Source of the DNA: Marinirhabdus sp963793275
Lineage (GTDB): Bacteria; Bacteroidota; Bacteroidia; Flavobacteriales; Flavobacteriaceae
Direction: 5' to 3'
NCBI GenBank assembly: GCA_963793275.1
Contig: CAWBZL010000003.1
Coordinates: 1 to 64,000 of the forward strand
Length of the DNA: 64,000 bases
Shown: in pieces, positions 36,851-45,523 of the stretch
Layout of the letters: the number at the start of each line of letters is the position of its first letter
Position numbering within the stretch: position 1 is the first letter of the stretch
Position numbers and translations under genes: made by a program
Notes under the pieces: generated by a model
What the model saw: the letters and a program-made list of their open reading frames with translations, nothing else
Database searches by the model: none
What the model was told of the DNA's origin: nothing

Positions 36851-38710
36851 ATGAAAATTTCAACAATAATCAATACGCTGCTATGTATCCTTTTAATGGG
36901 AAGTGTAGCCTGGGCTCAAAGAGCCGAAACACCGGATTTTAGATACGATACGGGTGCAAAAATTAATGAAATGACCTTAACACAAGGCGGCACAATGGTA
37001 GTTGCTACCAACGATGGTTTAGTGGGGATTAAACCAGGTAGTAACGAGCTGCTTTTTAATTTTACTGAATACGGACGTGTAAAGCCGGAAGAACTTACCT
37101 ATGTTCCTTTTGCTCCTTATGTTATTGTGGCTCAGGGAGGGTTTGCCAACCTTTCTTCTAAAAAATCTGTAATCGATTATATTTCCGGTAAGACTTTATT
37201 TTCTACCGAAAATAACGGTTGGAAAAGTGTGTATACCTGCGATGTTATGATGCCTCAAAACAAACTGGTTGTCACGGGGCAACGAACCTCTAAAGAAGAT
37301 TTTGCTGCTCAGGTTGCTGTGTACGATCTAAATACAGGAAAGGAAGATTACAAGTTTGATATGGCAGGAAAAGGAGGAACCTTTGATCCTACTGCCGTGA
37401 TGACCGGAACTCCGCTATTGCTAAAAAACAGCTTGGTTTTGCCAACTACAAAAGGATTGTATGCTAAAAAAGCCCAAACGGGTGAAACCTTATGGAATGC
37501 AAAAATTAAAGATGTAAACTGGTTAACTGCAAGTGCAGATGAGAACGACATTTATGCGTTTGATACCAATGATAACTTTTCGAATACTAGAATCTATAAG
37601 GTAGGTACAAACGGACAGGAGGTTTGGAAAGATGAAGCAAAGGTAAAAGGGGTTGTGACTAATTTTGAAATCCTTCCGCAAGGATTGGCAGTAGTAAGTA
37701 ATACCTATAATGAAGGAAAAAGCGTATTTGCAGGAGCTTCAGAATCTAAAATTGCCATGTTAAGTGCAACCAACGGAGAAGATATGTGGGACAAAGCTCC
37801 TAAGACAAAGGGATATGTGCAGCATTTCTACATCATGGAAGATGGTATTCTCTTTGGAATTCAGCAGGGAGGTATCAATAAAGTGTCTTACGATGGAAAA
37901 ACATTATTTAAAAAACCATTAAAAACAGGTGAAAATATCTTAACGATGGCCGAAACAGACCAGGGGCTAATTTATATTACTTCGGAAGATGCCAATATTG
38001 TGAATATGGAAACCGGAGAGACAGTTTGGAAAAAACCTTTGAAATATAAAAGAGCCGATGCAATTTCTTCAACCTTCGATAAAAACAATAACCGCTACCT
38101 AATTAGTGCAGATGAACAGTTATATGCTGTAGACGCAGCTTCCGGCACGGTAAGCGAATTCGCAAAAACAAAATTCGACGGGAAAGAAGCTCCCACCAGT
38201 GTATCTGTTCGTAATGGAGGGGTTTTATTGACCAGCGACCAGAACATTGCAATGCTGGACTGGGAAGGAAAACCAACCTGGCAGGAATATTATAAAGCCC
38301 CGGGTAAGAGTGCCTTTGGAGCTATCTTAGCAGGTGTCGCTGCAGTAGCTTCGGCAACAGGAAGTGTGGTCGCAGCAAACTCATCTGTAAGAAACCGAAT
38401 TGCAAAATACGATTCTCAAGCAGATCGTGATGCAGAATTGGCAGGTGGATTGGCAGTCGCGGCAGGTGCTTCGGTATCTGAAATGTTAAAGCGTTTTAAA
38501 GCAACAGCCGCAACCGCGAACGCTCAATTTATTTTAACAAAACTAGACGAAGGTGTTGGACTTGTAAAAGTCAATAAAGACACTGGAGCAAAGGAAAAAG
38601 AAATTGTACTAAAGGATAAAAAACCAGAATACCAGGTAGACGACCGTGGTGGTATTTTATATTACAAAGCAGATAACAATACTATTTTTGCCTACGATCT
38701 TAAAAAATAA
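36851..38710 (+). CDS. Secreted PQQ-type beta-propeller repeat protein
   Basis: 619 residues with a signal peptide (LLCILLMGSVAWAQ). Repeated strands such as GLYAKKAQTGETLWNAKI, SATNGEDMWDKAPK, NMETGETVWKKPL and YAVDAASGTVSEF match the PQQ-like (BamB-type) propeller blade. There are no clear enzyme residues, so a binding or scaffold role is more likely than a dehydrogenase. A Gly/Ala-rich helix (about residues 490-550: GAILAGVAAVASATGS, AGGLAVAAGASVSEML) interrupts the last blade and could be amphipathic. It carries operator site B. Confidence 0.8.
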   Translation: MKISTIINTLLCILLMGSVAWAQRAETPDFRYDTGAKINEMTLTQGGTMVVATNDGLVGIKPGSNELLFNFTEYGRVKPEELTYVPFAPYVIVAQGGFANLSSKKSVIDYISGKTLFSTENNGWKSVYTCDVMMPQNKLVVTGQRTSKEDFAAQVAVYDLNTGKEDYKFDMAGKGGTFDPTAVMTGTPLLLKNSLVLPTTKGLYAKKAQTGETLWNAKIKDVNWLTASADENDIYAFDTNDNFSNTRIYKVGTNGQEVWKDEAKVKGVVTNFEILPQGLAVVSNTYNEGKSVFAGASESKIAMLSATNGEDMWDKAPKTKGYVQHFYIMEDGILFGIQQGGINKVSYDGKTLFKKPLKTGENILTMAETDQGLIYITSEDANIVNMETGETVWKKPLKYKRADAISSTFDKNNNRYLISADEQLYAVDAASGTVSEFAKTKFDGKEAPTSVSVRNGGVLLTSDQNIAMLDWEGKPTWQEYYKAPGKSAFGAILAGVAAVASATGSVVAANSSVRNRIAKYDSQADRDAELAGGLAVAAGASVSEMLKRFKATAATANAQFILTKLDEGVGLVKVNKDTGAKEKEIVLKDKKPEYQVDDRGGILYYKADNNTIFAYDLKK

Positions 38711-38768
38711 CAACTAGCCAGGTTATGTTTCGGGAATAGAGTTGAGGAGTTCTATTCTCATTAAAAAG

Positions 38769-38800
38769 TGCCCCATATTTATTTATGGGGTGTTTTTTTT
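38769..38800 (+). terminator. Rho-independent terminator after the beta-propeller gene
   Basis: CCCCAT / ATGGGG stem (38771-38790) with an AT-rich loop, followed by a T-tract of eight. An ATG at 38768 on this strand lies at the edge of the hairpin and is not a real start. Confidence 0.85.
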
Positions 38801-38812
38801 AAATTAGTCGAT

Positions 38813-39541
38813 ATGTTATTAAAACAAATATTTCAGTTGAAGCAAACTACCATATTACTATGGGCACAGACAGCATTTTTATTATTGCTGTTAATTACTG
38901 GCTTTATTGCACCAGAAACGGTGGTATTTGGTTACTTCTTTGAAACCATTATTATAGGTGTTATTCACGCAGTCAAGCTTTTTTTAGTTATTAAACACGG
39001 TAAAAAGGACAAGCCAGACCCTAATAGTATGAGCGGTTATGGGATGATTGTATTTTTTCTTTTTCATTATGGAATGTTTGTGGGGATACAATTGGTTTTT
39101 GCCTTTTTCTTTTTTCAGGGATCTATTGAAGGAATAAGTAATGGTTTTGATATACTTCATAATTTTGGTGTGTTGCTGCAATCTGAAGGAATGATCATAA
39201 TGTTAGGTTCATTAGTGCTCACCAACCTTGGTTATTTTTATTCCAACTTTTGGGTGCCATTTAAGTATAGGGACTATACACCAAATGATATTTTCTTTGC
39301 GCCTTATGTACGCATTTTTATTCAGCAGTTTGTGGTGATACTTTCCGGATTTTTCATTGTGTTATTTCACGCTGGGTTTGTGGCTGCAATTTTATTGCTG
39401 GTTTTTAGGTTGTTTATTGATTTGGTGATGGTAAACATTAGAAAGAATTCAGGTTTTCTCGATACCCTTGCTGTTAAGTTGGCAAAAGATGGGCAGGATC
39501 CTAAAGAAGTAAGAGCACAACTTGAAAAGCTTTCAGAATAA
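38813..39541 (+). CDS. DUF6498-like integral membrane protein
   Basis: 242 residues from ATG 38813 (an upstream in-frame ATG lies in the terminator). Six or so hydrophobic segments are seen (for example TTILLWAQTAFLLLLLITGF, GMIVFFLFHYGMFVGIQLVFAFFFF, VVILSGFFIVLFHAGFVAAILLLVF). It resembles the DUF6498 family, whose function is unknown. No operator like those of the neighbours is seen in front of it. It is followed after 30 bp by another small membrane protein. Confidence 0.65.
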   Translation: MLLKQIFQLKQTTILLWAQTAFLLLLLITGFIAPETVVFGYFFETIIIGVIHAVKLFLVIKHGKKDKPDPNSMSGYGMIVFFLFHYGMFVGIQLVFAFFFFQGSIEGISNGFDILHNFGVLLQSEGMIIMLGSLVLTNLGYFYSNFWVPFKYRDYTPNDIFFAPYVRIFIQQFVVILSGFFIVLFHAGFVAAILLLVFRLFIDLVMVNIRKNSGFLDTLAVKLAKDGQDPKEVRAQLEKLSE

Positions 39542-39571
39542 ATTCAGTACTATAAAAATGCATCCTACAGA

Positions 39572-39829
39572 ATGAATAATAAAGCTCTGGTATATAATAC
39601 TTTAGGACTAATTTGTGCTATTTTTAGTTTGGCTACAGGATGGTTTTGGGTGTATTATATAAACTTATTTACGGCACTTCCCACTTTTTTACTGGGCTTG
39701 TTTATTACCTCAAAAGCAAAGAAAGCTGCGCCGGGAAATAAGTTCAGTCGTTTCAATATTATCTTGCTATGGACTTCGGTATTTGTAAGTGTTGTATTCC
39801 TATTTATTTTTATGACTCGAAGTTTATGA
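39572..39829 (+). CDS. Small two- to three-helix membrane protein, unknown function
   Basis: 85 residues, hydrophobic at about 8-45 and 62-82, with a basic loop (KAKKAAPGNKF) between. I do not recognise the family. It lies 30 bp downstream of the DUF6498-like gene on the same strand, probably in the same transcript. Confidence 0.6.
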   Translation: MNNKALVYNTLGLICAIFSLATGWFWVYYINLFTALPTFLLGLFITSKAKKAAPGNKFSRFNIILLWTSVFVSVVFLFIFMTRSL

Positions 39830-39876
39830 TGAAAATTGCCTCCTAGAAATCATACATTTTAAGGGTGTTTTGGAAA

Positions 39877-39894
39877 ATAGGGCATTTGTCGTAT
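39877..39894 (+). promoter_or_regulatory. 18-bp palindromic operator, site C (first MORN protein)
   Basis: ATAGGGCATTTGTCGTAT. It ends 58 bp before the ATG at 39952. A box GAAATTTA lies 23 bp after its end, the same spacing as sites A and B. TTG overlaps its last base. Confidence 0.6.
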
Positions 39895-39951
39895 TGGTAT
39901 TCTCTGCTGTTTTTCAGAAATTTATACCTTTCAACGTAAAAACATAACGTC

Positions 39952-40768
39952 ATGAAAAGAGTACTTCATCTTGCATTTTTTTTAATTTCAATGACACTTG
40001 TAGCTCAGGTTACAAAACCGCAACCTCCTGGTAGTTCTAACGGAAATTCTACCAACACACCTACACCAAAAATTCCTACAGCAGGAACTACCACAACAAA
40101 CACCGGTGGTGCAACTTCTTCAGACTGTGTGAGTGGCGATTGCACTAACGGCTACGGTAAACAAACCTACGGAACAGGCTATTATGAGGGATTTTTCGTA
40201 AACGGAATGCCTCAGCGGGTACGAAACGTATCCTAACGGATACTATTTAGGGTATTACGACAACGGAAAACGAGAAGGTTTTGGGAACTACGGATGGAAC
40301 GACACAAAGGATCTCTACCGTGGTATGTGGAAGCAAAACGAACGGGAAGGTTATGGTTATGTACTGGATAGAGAGAACTTATTGAAATCTGCAGGTATTT
40401 ATAAAAGCTCTAAAATTACAATAGACGAAGGGGCAGACTATAAAAATAATAAAAAGTCAACCAATTGTACTGGGAACTGTCTGGATGGTTACGGAGAATA
40501 TAGTTGGGAAAATGGAGACAAATACAATGGGTTTTTCAGAAACGGAAAACGTGTGGATTTTGGTACGTATGCCTATCCCGATGGTGGTGTGTATCACGGG
40601 CAGTTTAGCAATGGAAGCAGGCACGGACAAGGTAGTTATTTATGGGGTAACGGAGACTTTTATTTAGGGGGATGGAGTAATGGAAAACGCCACGGAAAAG
40701 GAATTTATTACTTTAAAAACGGGGACGTAAAAAAAGGAACCTGGGCAGATGGAGTTTTTATTAACTAA
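39952..40768 (+). pseudogene. Secreted MORN-repeat protein, interrupted by a frameshift
   Basis: Signal peptide (VLHLAFFLISMTLVAQ) and a Pro/Thr-rich linker, then CVSGDCTNGYG and the first MORN repeat. At about 40213 the frame shifts: the first frame ends at a stop at 40234-40236, while the +1 frame reads on as SGYETYPNGYYLGYYDNGKREGFGNYGW through a second NCTGNCLDGYG and four more MORN repeats to 40768. One extra base explains it. Restored length is about 271 residues. MORN repeats form a beta-hairpin rod used in binding lipids or proteins. It carries operator site C and is a close relative of the next gene. Confidence 0.8.
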
Positions 40769-40786
40769 TAACTAGAATACACGTAA

Positions 40787-40804
40787 ATACAACAATTTAC
40801 CAGC
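40787..40804 (+). promoter_or_regulatory. Degenerate operator, site D (second MORN protein)
   Basis: ATACAACAATTTACCAGC keeps only the left half well. It is included because a TTTG at 40831-40834 lies at the same 44-bp offset from the site start as at sites A and E. It ends 52 bp before the ATG. Weak alone. Confidence 0.3.
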
Positions 40805-40855
40805 GGTTTTATAGTCTCTCTGTTGGCTATTTTGTAAAACACTAAAACCATAATT

Positions 40856-42253
40856 ATGAGAAATTTAAAAACTACAATTATTTTATTGCTGGTTGGAGCA
40901 GTTACTGGTGTTGCGCAAGCACCAAGGCCAGGACAAACAACAACTACAACTTCGGGAGCTTCTTTTACTAAAAATGGCGAGATGGATTATACCGTTAGAG
41001 ATGCCAACGGGAATACTCTTTCTAATGTGATGGATCTGAAATATTTAAGTACAGAAACACTTAGTGTACTGGATAAAAATTCCGGAACTATATATCTACT
41101 TAACGATTTTAACACAAAACCTGTTGGGAGTACTGGTACGGCAGCGATTTTAGCTACCAATATTTCCAAAAACTTTTATATTACTAATCCAAACTCGTTT
41201 GCTAACTATGTGAACGAAACTTACGTTAGTGGAGGAGCCTTTGTAAATATTGGCGGTAGTTATGTGTACTATAATAATGACGATAACAGTACGTATTATC
41301 TGGATGGCATTAGAAATTTCTCTAATTGGGGAGCTAAGAATACAACAAAACTGCCGTACTCTGCAACCAATTCTTATTGGGGAAGAGATGCCTCAAATGA
41401 TACCTATCACCTTGTAATTAAAGGGGAGTCCCCGGATTATACCGGCTATACTACTGAAAAGAGTGGTAACGATATGATCGTGAAAATAAACGGCGTCAAA
41501 ACATATAAGTTGCCCGGTTATTATACAACAGCATCTTTTGTATATAAGCCTCTAGAAACAGTGGCAAGTTCTACCTCTGTTACAAATACTACCACGGGAG
41601 AAGGTTGTGTTTCTGGAAACTGTAAAGATGGATGGGGTAAATACCAGTATAACGGTGGATATTATGATGGTTTTTGGGTGAATGGAAAAAAGGATGGCTA
41701 CGGCTTATACAAATGGGTAGGTACCGGTAAGTACATTGGTAGCTGGAAAAAAGATCAGATGCAAGGGTATGGCGTGTACATTGCAGACAACGAAGATAAT
41801 ATTGCAGGATGGTATGCCAACGGACAACTAAACGGAGTGGGGTATACTGTTACAGGGAACGTGTGGGAGCAAGGTATCTATACCAACGGAAACTTAACAA
41901 CGTCGTATTCTTTCGTTGCTACAGGTAATGATTCTGGCTGTACCGCCGGAGATTGTGAAAATAAATACGGGAGATTCAACTGGGATAATGGCGATAGCTT
42001 TACAGGTTTTTGGAAAAATGGAAGCATGTACCTTGGAACATATACGTTTGCCAGTGGCGATAAATATAGTGGTACCTTCAATAAAGAGAATCAGTTTGAT
42101 GGCTTTGGAAGGTATTTTTATGAGGATGGTGGTTATTACGGTGGCGAGTGGTTAAATGGTACATATGAAGGTAAAGGCTACTACCACGATAAAGAGTTTA
42201 AGAAGCAAATTGGAATGTGGAAAAATAGAGCTTTAGTAAAAAACCTGGAATAA
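40856..42253 (+). CDS. Secreted MORN-repeat protein with paired-Cys motifs
   Basis: 465 residues. Signal peptide ending near VAQA, a Thr-rich linker, a non-repeat domain of about 200 residues (25-240), then two MORN arrays, each opened by a Cys pair: GCVSGNCKDGWGKY at about 258 and GCTAGDCENKYGRF at about 363. Repeats follow the form YDGFWVNGKKDGYG. The same CxxGxC pair opens the arrays in the neighbouring frameshifted gene, so it is part of the module; a disulfide cap is a reasonable guess. It is exported, unlike many MORN proteins. It shares the promoter layout of the regulon, though its operator is weak. Confidence 0.8.
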   Translation: MRNLKTTIILLLVGAVTGVAQAPRPGQTTTTTSGASFTKNGEMDYTVRDANGNTLSNVMDLKYLSTETLSVLDKNSGTIYLLNDFNTKPVGSTGTAAILATNISKNFYITNPNSFANYVNETYVSGGAFVNIGGSYVYYNNDDNSTYYLDGIRNFSNWGAKNTTKLPYSATNSYWGRDASNDTYHLVIKGESPDYTGYTTEKSGNDMIVKINGVKTYKLPGYYTTASFVYKPLETVASSTSVTNTTTGEGCVSGNCKDGWGKYQYNGGYYDGFWVNGKKDGYGLYKWVGTGKYIGSWKKDQMQGYGVYIADNEDNIAGWYANGQLNGVGYTVTGNVWEQGIYTNGNLTTSYSFVATGNDSGCTAGDCENKYGRFNWDNGDSFTGFWKNGSMYLGTYTFASGDKYSGTFNKENQFDGFGRYFYEDGGYYGGEWLNGTYEGKGYYHDKEFKKQIGMWKNRALVKNLE

Positions 42254-42275
42254 TAATTCACTATTAATCAATAAA

Positions 42276-42293
42276 ATACGGCAACTGCCGTAT
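42276..42293 (+). promoter_or_regulatory. 18-bp perfect palindromic operator, site E (histidine kinase), possibly also a terminator
   Basis: ATACGGCAACTGCCGTAT has two perfect 8-bp arms. The box AATATTTG starts 23 bp after its end (42316-42323), and the kinase ATG lies 56 bp after it. Eight further T follow the site, so it could also end transcription of the upstream MORN gene. Confidence 0.65.
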
Positions 42294-42348
42294 TTTTTTT
42301 ATCTGGTATTTTTTTAATATTTGATATCCACGTTTTAAGCAACACTGT

Positions 42349-44325
42349 ATGAAAATATATATCTTCCTGATCTTTCTAGGGTTTTCTTGTATAACATACG
42401 CCCAGGAAACATTAAAAAATATAGACAGTCTATTAACTGTATTACACAAAACCACGTCCGATACTACCAAAGTTATTTTATTCCAAAAAGTTGCCGCTCA
42501 TTATAACGTTACGTCTCTTGATAGTGCTAAGGCTTTTTCGTTGGAAGGTATTCAACTGGCAAAAAAACTAAAATTTCAGAAAGGTGAATGGCTTAACTTA
42601 AGTACGCTGGGAAATTATTATGAGCGTAAAACTTTGTACGATAGTGCTATGGTGTACTACAACCAGGCTTTACGCATTGTTGAAAAAACGAAATCTGATA
42701 AAGGTCGCGCTATTGTTTATAATAACATAGGCATGGTAGACATACGCAAAGGCGACTACCAAAAAGCGCTCGATGCATTATTTATAGCGTTGCGGGCAGA
42801 AGAAAAATTAAATAACAGAACAGGCATTGCCCAGTCCTACAACAACATTGGGGTAACACATTATTACCTGCAGGATTATGATAAAGCAACAGAGTATCTT
42901 CTTAAAGCCTTAGAAGAACAGGAAGAGATAGGGAATGTAAGTGGATTACAACAAGGCTATAATAACGTTGGTGCCATTTTCGATTATCAGAAAAAGTACG
43001 AAGAAGCTATTGAAACCTATCAAAAAGCACTGGGCATAAGTAGAGAACTGGGAGACCGAATTCTGGAATCTTCAAACCTTGCCAATATTGCGCTGGCCTA
43101 CTCTAAAATTCCGGATTTTGAGAAAGCAGACGATTATTTTAAGCAGTCTATAAGGGTAAGGGAGGAAATTGCCGATAAAAAAGGCTTAGCACATTCGTAT
43201 ACATCTTTTGGTGAAAATTTAAGATTACAAAAACGTTATGCATTAGCAAAACAATATCTGGAAGAAGGCTTGTTGTATGCAGAAGAAAACCAATTAAAAC
43301 TTTCCGAAAAAGAGGCTTTCAGTTCTTTGGCAGCATTGGCAAAAGATGAAAATGACCCTACGCTGGAAGCCCAATACCTTAGGAAATATATTACAGTAAA
43401 CGACGCTATCTTAAATGAAACAAAAGCGAAAGCCATTGAAGAACTAAAAACCAAATACGAAACTGAAAAAAAGGAAAAAGAAATTCTGGAACAACGCGCG
43501 CAGTTAGCCGAAAAAGACCTGGAAGTACGCCGAAAAAACACACTAATTTATGGCGGATTTGGACTCGCGCTCGTACTTGGCTTTTTGGGATATCTATTCT
43601 ATAACCAACAAAAGTTAAAAAACCGCCAGCTTACCAAAGAGGCAGATTTGCAAACAGCCCTTTCAAAAATTGAAACACAAAACAAACTTCAAGAACAACG
43701 ATTAAGAATTTCCAGAGACTTACACGATAATATTGGTTCACAACTCACTTTTGTAACCTCTTCCATAGATAATTTGAAATATGCCCTGGAAGGAAGCAAT
43801 GAAAAAGTGACTCAAAAATTAGGCAATATAAGCGAGTTTACCACCCAGACCATTTACGAACTGCGCGACACAATCTGGGCAATGAATACATGTAAAATTA
43901 AAGCTGAAGATCTTCAGATACGGATAGCCAATTTTATTGAAAAGGCGGGGAAGGCCAGCGAAAATATAGCATTCAGTTTTAATGTGGGGGCAGGAGTTTC
44001 AGACAAAATATTTACGTCGGTTCAGGGAATGAATATGTATAGGATCATTCAGGAATCTGTAAATAATTCGCTTAAATATGCCAAGGCGCAACATATTTCA
44101 GTAAGCATTGAAAAAATTACAGAAATGCCGGACATAGAAACTCAATCAGCAAACTTAAAACACATAAAGATTGAAATTAAAGATGATGGTGTTGGCTTTG
44201 ACGAACAAACCATTGAAGCGGGTAATGGTCTTACAAATATCAGAAAACGAGCGCGTGATATGGGAGGCGTAGCAACAATTTCAGCTAAAAAAAATACAGG
44301 CACTACCACCCAGGTTATTTTCTAA
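42349..44325 (+). CDS. TPR-containing sensor histidine kinase (HisKA_3 type)
   Basis: 658 residues: signal peptide (IFLIFLGFSCITYAQ), about six TPR repeats (residues 50-340), a coiled coil, one membrane helix near 400-420 (LIYGGFGLALVLGFLGYLFY), then a cytoplasmic kinase with phospho-acceptor H459 in RISRDLHDNIGSQL and ATPase motifs DDGVGFDE and GNGLTNIRKRARDMGG. The TPR sensor lies in the periplasm. This NarL-type kinase is the natural partner of the LuxR-type regulator at 44742-45392. Operator site E precedes it, so autoregulation is likely. Confidence 0.92.
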   Translation: MKIYIFLIFLGFSCITYAQETLKNIDSLLTVLHKTTSDTTKVILFQKVAAHYNVTSLDSAKAFSLEGIQLAKKLKFQKGEWLNLSTLGNYYERKTLYDSAMVYYNQALRIVEKTKSDKGRAIVYNNIGMVDIRKGDYQKALDALFIALRAEEKLNNRTGIAQSYNNIGVTHYYLQDYDKATEYLLKALEEQEEIGNVSGLQQGYNNVGAIFDYQKKYEEAIETYQKALGISRELGDRILESSNLANIALAYSKIPDFEKADDYFKQSIRVREEIADKKGLAHSYTSFGENLRLQKRYALAKQYLEEGLLYAEENQLKLSEKEAFSSLAALAKDENDPTLEAQYLRKYITVNDAILNETKAKAIEELKTKYETEKKEKEILEQRAQLAEKDLEVRRKNTLIYGGFGLALVLGFLGYLFYNQQKLKNRQLTKEADLQTALSKIETQNKLQEQRLRISRDLHDNIGSQLTFVTSSIDNLKYALEGSNEKVTQKLGNISEFTTQTIYELRDTIWAMNTCKIKAEDLQIRIANFIEKAGKASENIAFSFNVGAGVSDKIFTSVQGMNMYRIIQESVNNSLKYAKAQHISVSIEKITEMPDIETQSANLKHIKIEIKDDGVGFDEQTIEAGNGLTNIRKRARDMGGVATISAKKNTGTTTQVIF

Positions 44326-44327
44326 AA

Positions 44328-44345
44328 CTACGGCAAATGGCGTAT
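44328..44345 (+). promoter_or_regulatory. 18-bp palindromic operator, site F (small membrane protein)
   Basis: CTACGGCAAATGGCGTAT begins 3 bp after the kinase stop. A -7 box TATTTTTA starts exactly 23 bp after its end (44368-44375). The ATG is at 44392, so the leader would be short. Confidence 0.65.
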
Positions 44346-44391
44346 ATTTCTGTACGGGGGAATTTGGTATTTTTATGGTAATAAATTGAGT

Positions 44392-44643
44392 ATGACTATT
44401 CTTCAAATAGCGATTTTAATTGTTGTTGTTTTGTTGTGTTTTGCAAGCGTTATGGTGTATTATTTTCAGCAAAAAAAAGCAACGCAACTACATCTTCAGA
44501 ACCTGCGGTTTTGTACTGAAGGTATTTCAACCCATAAGCAGCAAATAGAACGTAGGCAGGATTATTTGAACAAATACGATTTTTTAAGGCAGAATATTTC
44601 AGAAGCCCTTCACGTGCAACAGGAAATAGATATTAGCGGATAG
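44392..44643 (+). CDS. Small single-helix membrane protein between kinase and response regulator
   Basis: 83 residues from ATG 44392 (a TTG at 44386 is also in frame). One N-terminal membrane helix (ILQIAILIVVVLLCFASVMVYYF), then a charged helical tail of about 55 residues. The family is unknown to me. Its place between kinase and regulator, and its own operator, suggest a modulator of the two-component system; this is inference only. Confidence 0.65.
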   Translation: MTILQIAILIVVVLLCFASVMVYYFQQKKATQLHLQNLRFCTEGISTHKQQIERRQDYLNKYDFLRQNISEALHVQQEIDISG

Positions 44644-44671
44644 CAAATACCATACAACTACTATAAATTAA

Positions 44672-44689
44672 ATATGGCAAATGCCCTAC
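44672..44689 (+). promoter_or_regulatory. 18-bp palindromic operator, site G (response regulator)
   Basis: ATATGGCAAATGCCCTAC. The box TAACTTTA begins 22 bp after its end (44711-44718), and the ATG lies 53 bp after its end. Confidence 0.65.
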
Positions 44690-44741
44690 ACGGTTTTAAG
44701 GCTATTTTGTTAACTTTAGACAACTAATTAATCAAACCATT

Positions 44742-45392
44742 ATGAACGTACGTGTAGCCATTGTAGACGACAATACTTTTTTAATCCACGCAATAAAGGA
44801 GAAGTTGTCTTTTTTTGAAGATATTTCGATTAAGCATACCGCTACCAACGGTAGTGAATTATTGGCAAGATTAGAAGAAAGCCACCATCTGGATGTTATT
44901 TTAATGGATATTGAAATGCCCGTACTTAACGGTATTGAAACCACTCAAATAGTAAAACAGAAGTATCCACAACTAAAAATTATCATGCTCACGGCTTTCG
45001 ATAATGATGAGAATATCTTTAACGCTATTAAAGCAGGAGCAGATGGCTATTTGCTGAAAGAAATAAACCCGAAAGATCTGCACAACGGCATCCACGAAAC
45101 CTTAAACGGTGGCGCTGCTATGAACCCTTCCATCGCGTTAAAAACGTTGAAACTGCTTAGAAACCCAATAGACATTCAAAACCCGAGAGACCAGGAAGAA
45201 ATTTCTTTGTCCAAACGGGAGGTTGAGGTACTGGAGCAACTAAGTAAAGGGTTAAGCTACACGGCAATTGCCGAAAATTTATTTCTCTCGCCAAGCACTG
45301 TAAGAAAACATATTGAAAATATATACAAAAAATTGCAGGTACACAGTAAAATTGAAGCGGTGCAAAAAGCGAAAAACCATAATATTATTTAA
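44742..45392 (+). CDS. LuxR/NarL-family response regulator
   Basis: 216 residues. Receiver domain with D9-D10 in the acidic pocket, phospho-acceptor D56 in VILMDIEMPVLNG and the conserved Lys in GYLLKEINP. C-terminal helix-turn-helix from about 148 (LSKREVEVLEQLSKGLSYTAIAENLFLSPSTVRKHIENIYKKLQV), which is the NarL/FixJ type that binds inverted repeats as a dimer. Partner kinase is at 42349-44325. I propose it binds the ATACGGCA..TGCCsTAT sites A-G, including the one before itself. Confidence 0.93.
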   Translation: MNVRVAIVDDNTFLIHAIKEKLSFFEDISIKHTATNGSELLARLEESHHLDVILMDIEMPVLNGIETTQIVKQKYPQLKIIMLTAFDNDENIFNAIKAGADGYLLKEINPKDLHNGIHETLNGGAAMNPSIALKTLKLLRNPIDIQNPRDQEEISLSKREVEVLEQLSKGLSYTAIAENLFLSPSTVRKHIENIYKKLQVHSKIEAVQKAKNHNII

Positions 45393-45523
45393 GCTATTTT
45401 TATAATAGGCTGCATTTCTTTACTGCCTTAACAATTACTTAGTAGTTATTTGTTAACACTTGCCAATATGTGTAGGCCAATACTGGTCTCGTGATATCTT
45501 TATAGAACAAAACTAAAATACCT

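Noticed and set aside
38768..38812. Upstream ATG for the DUF6498-like gene
   Set aside because: It lies at the edge of the terminator hairpin of the preceding gene; ATG 38813 opens the membrane protein naturally.
45455..45480. Possible further palindromic operator before the DUF302 lipoprotein gene
   Set aside because: TTGCCAATATG...TAGGCCAATA has similar bases near a good -7 box, but neither half fits ATACGGCA / TGCCsTAT at the right spacing.
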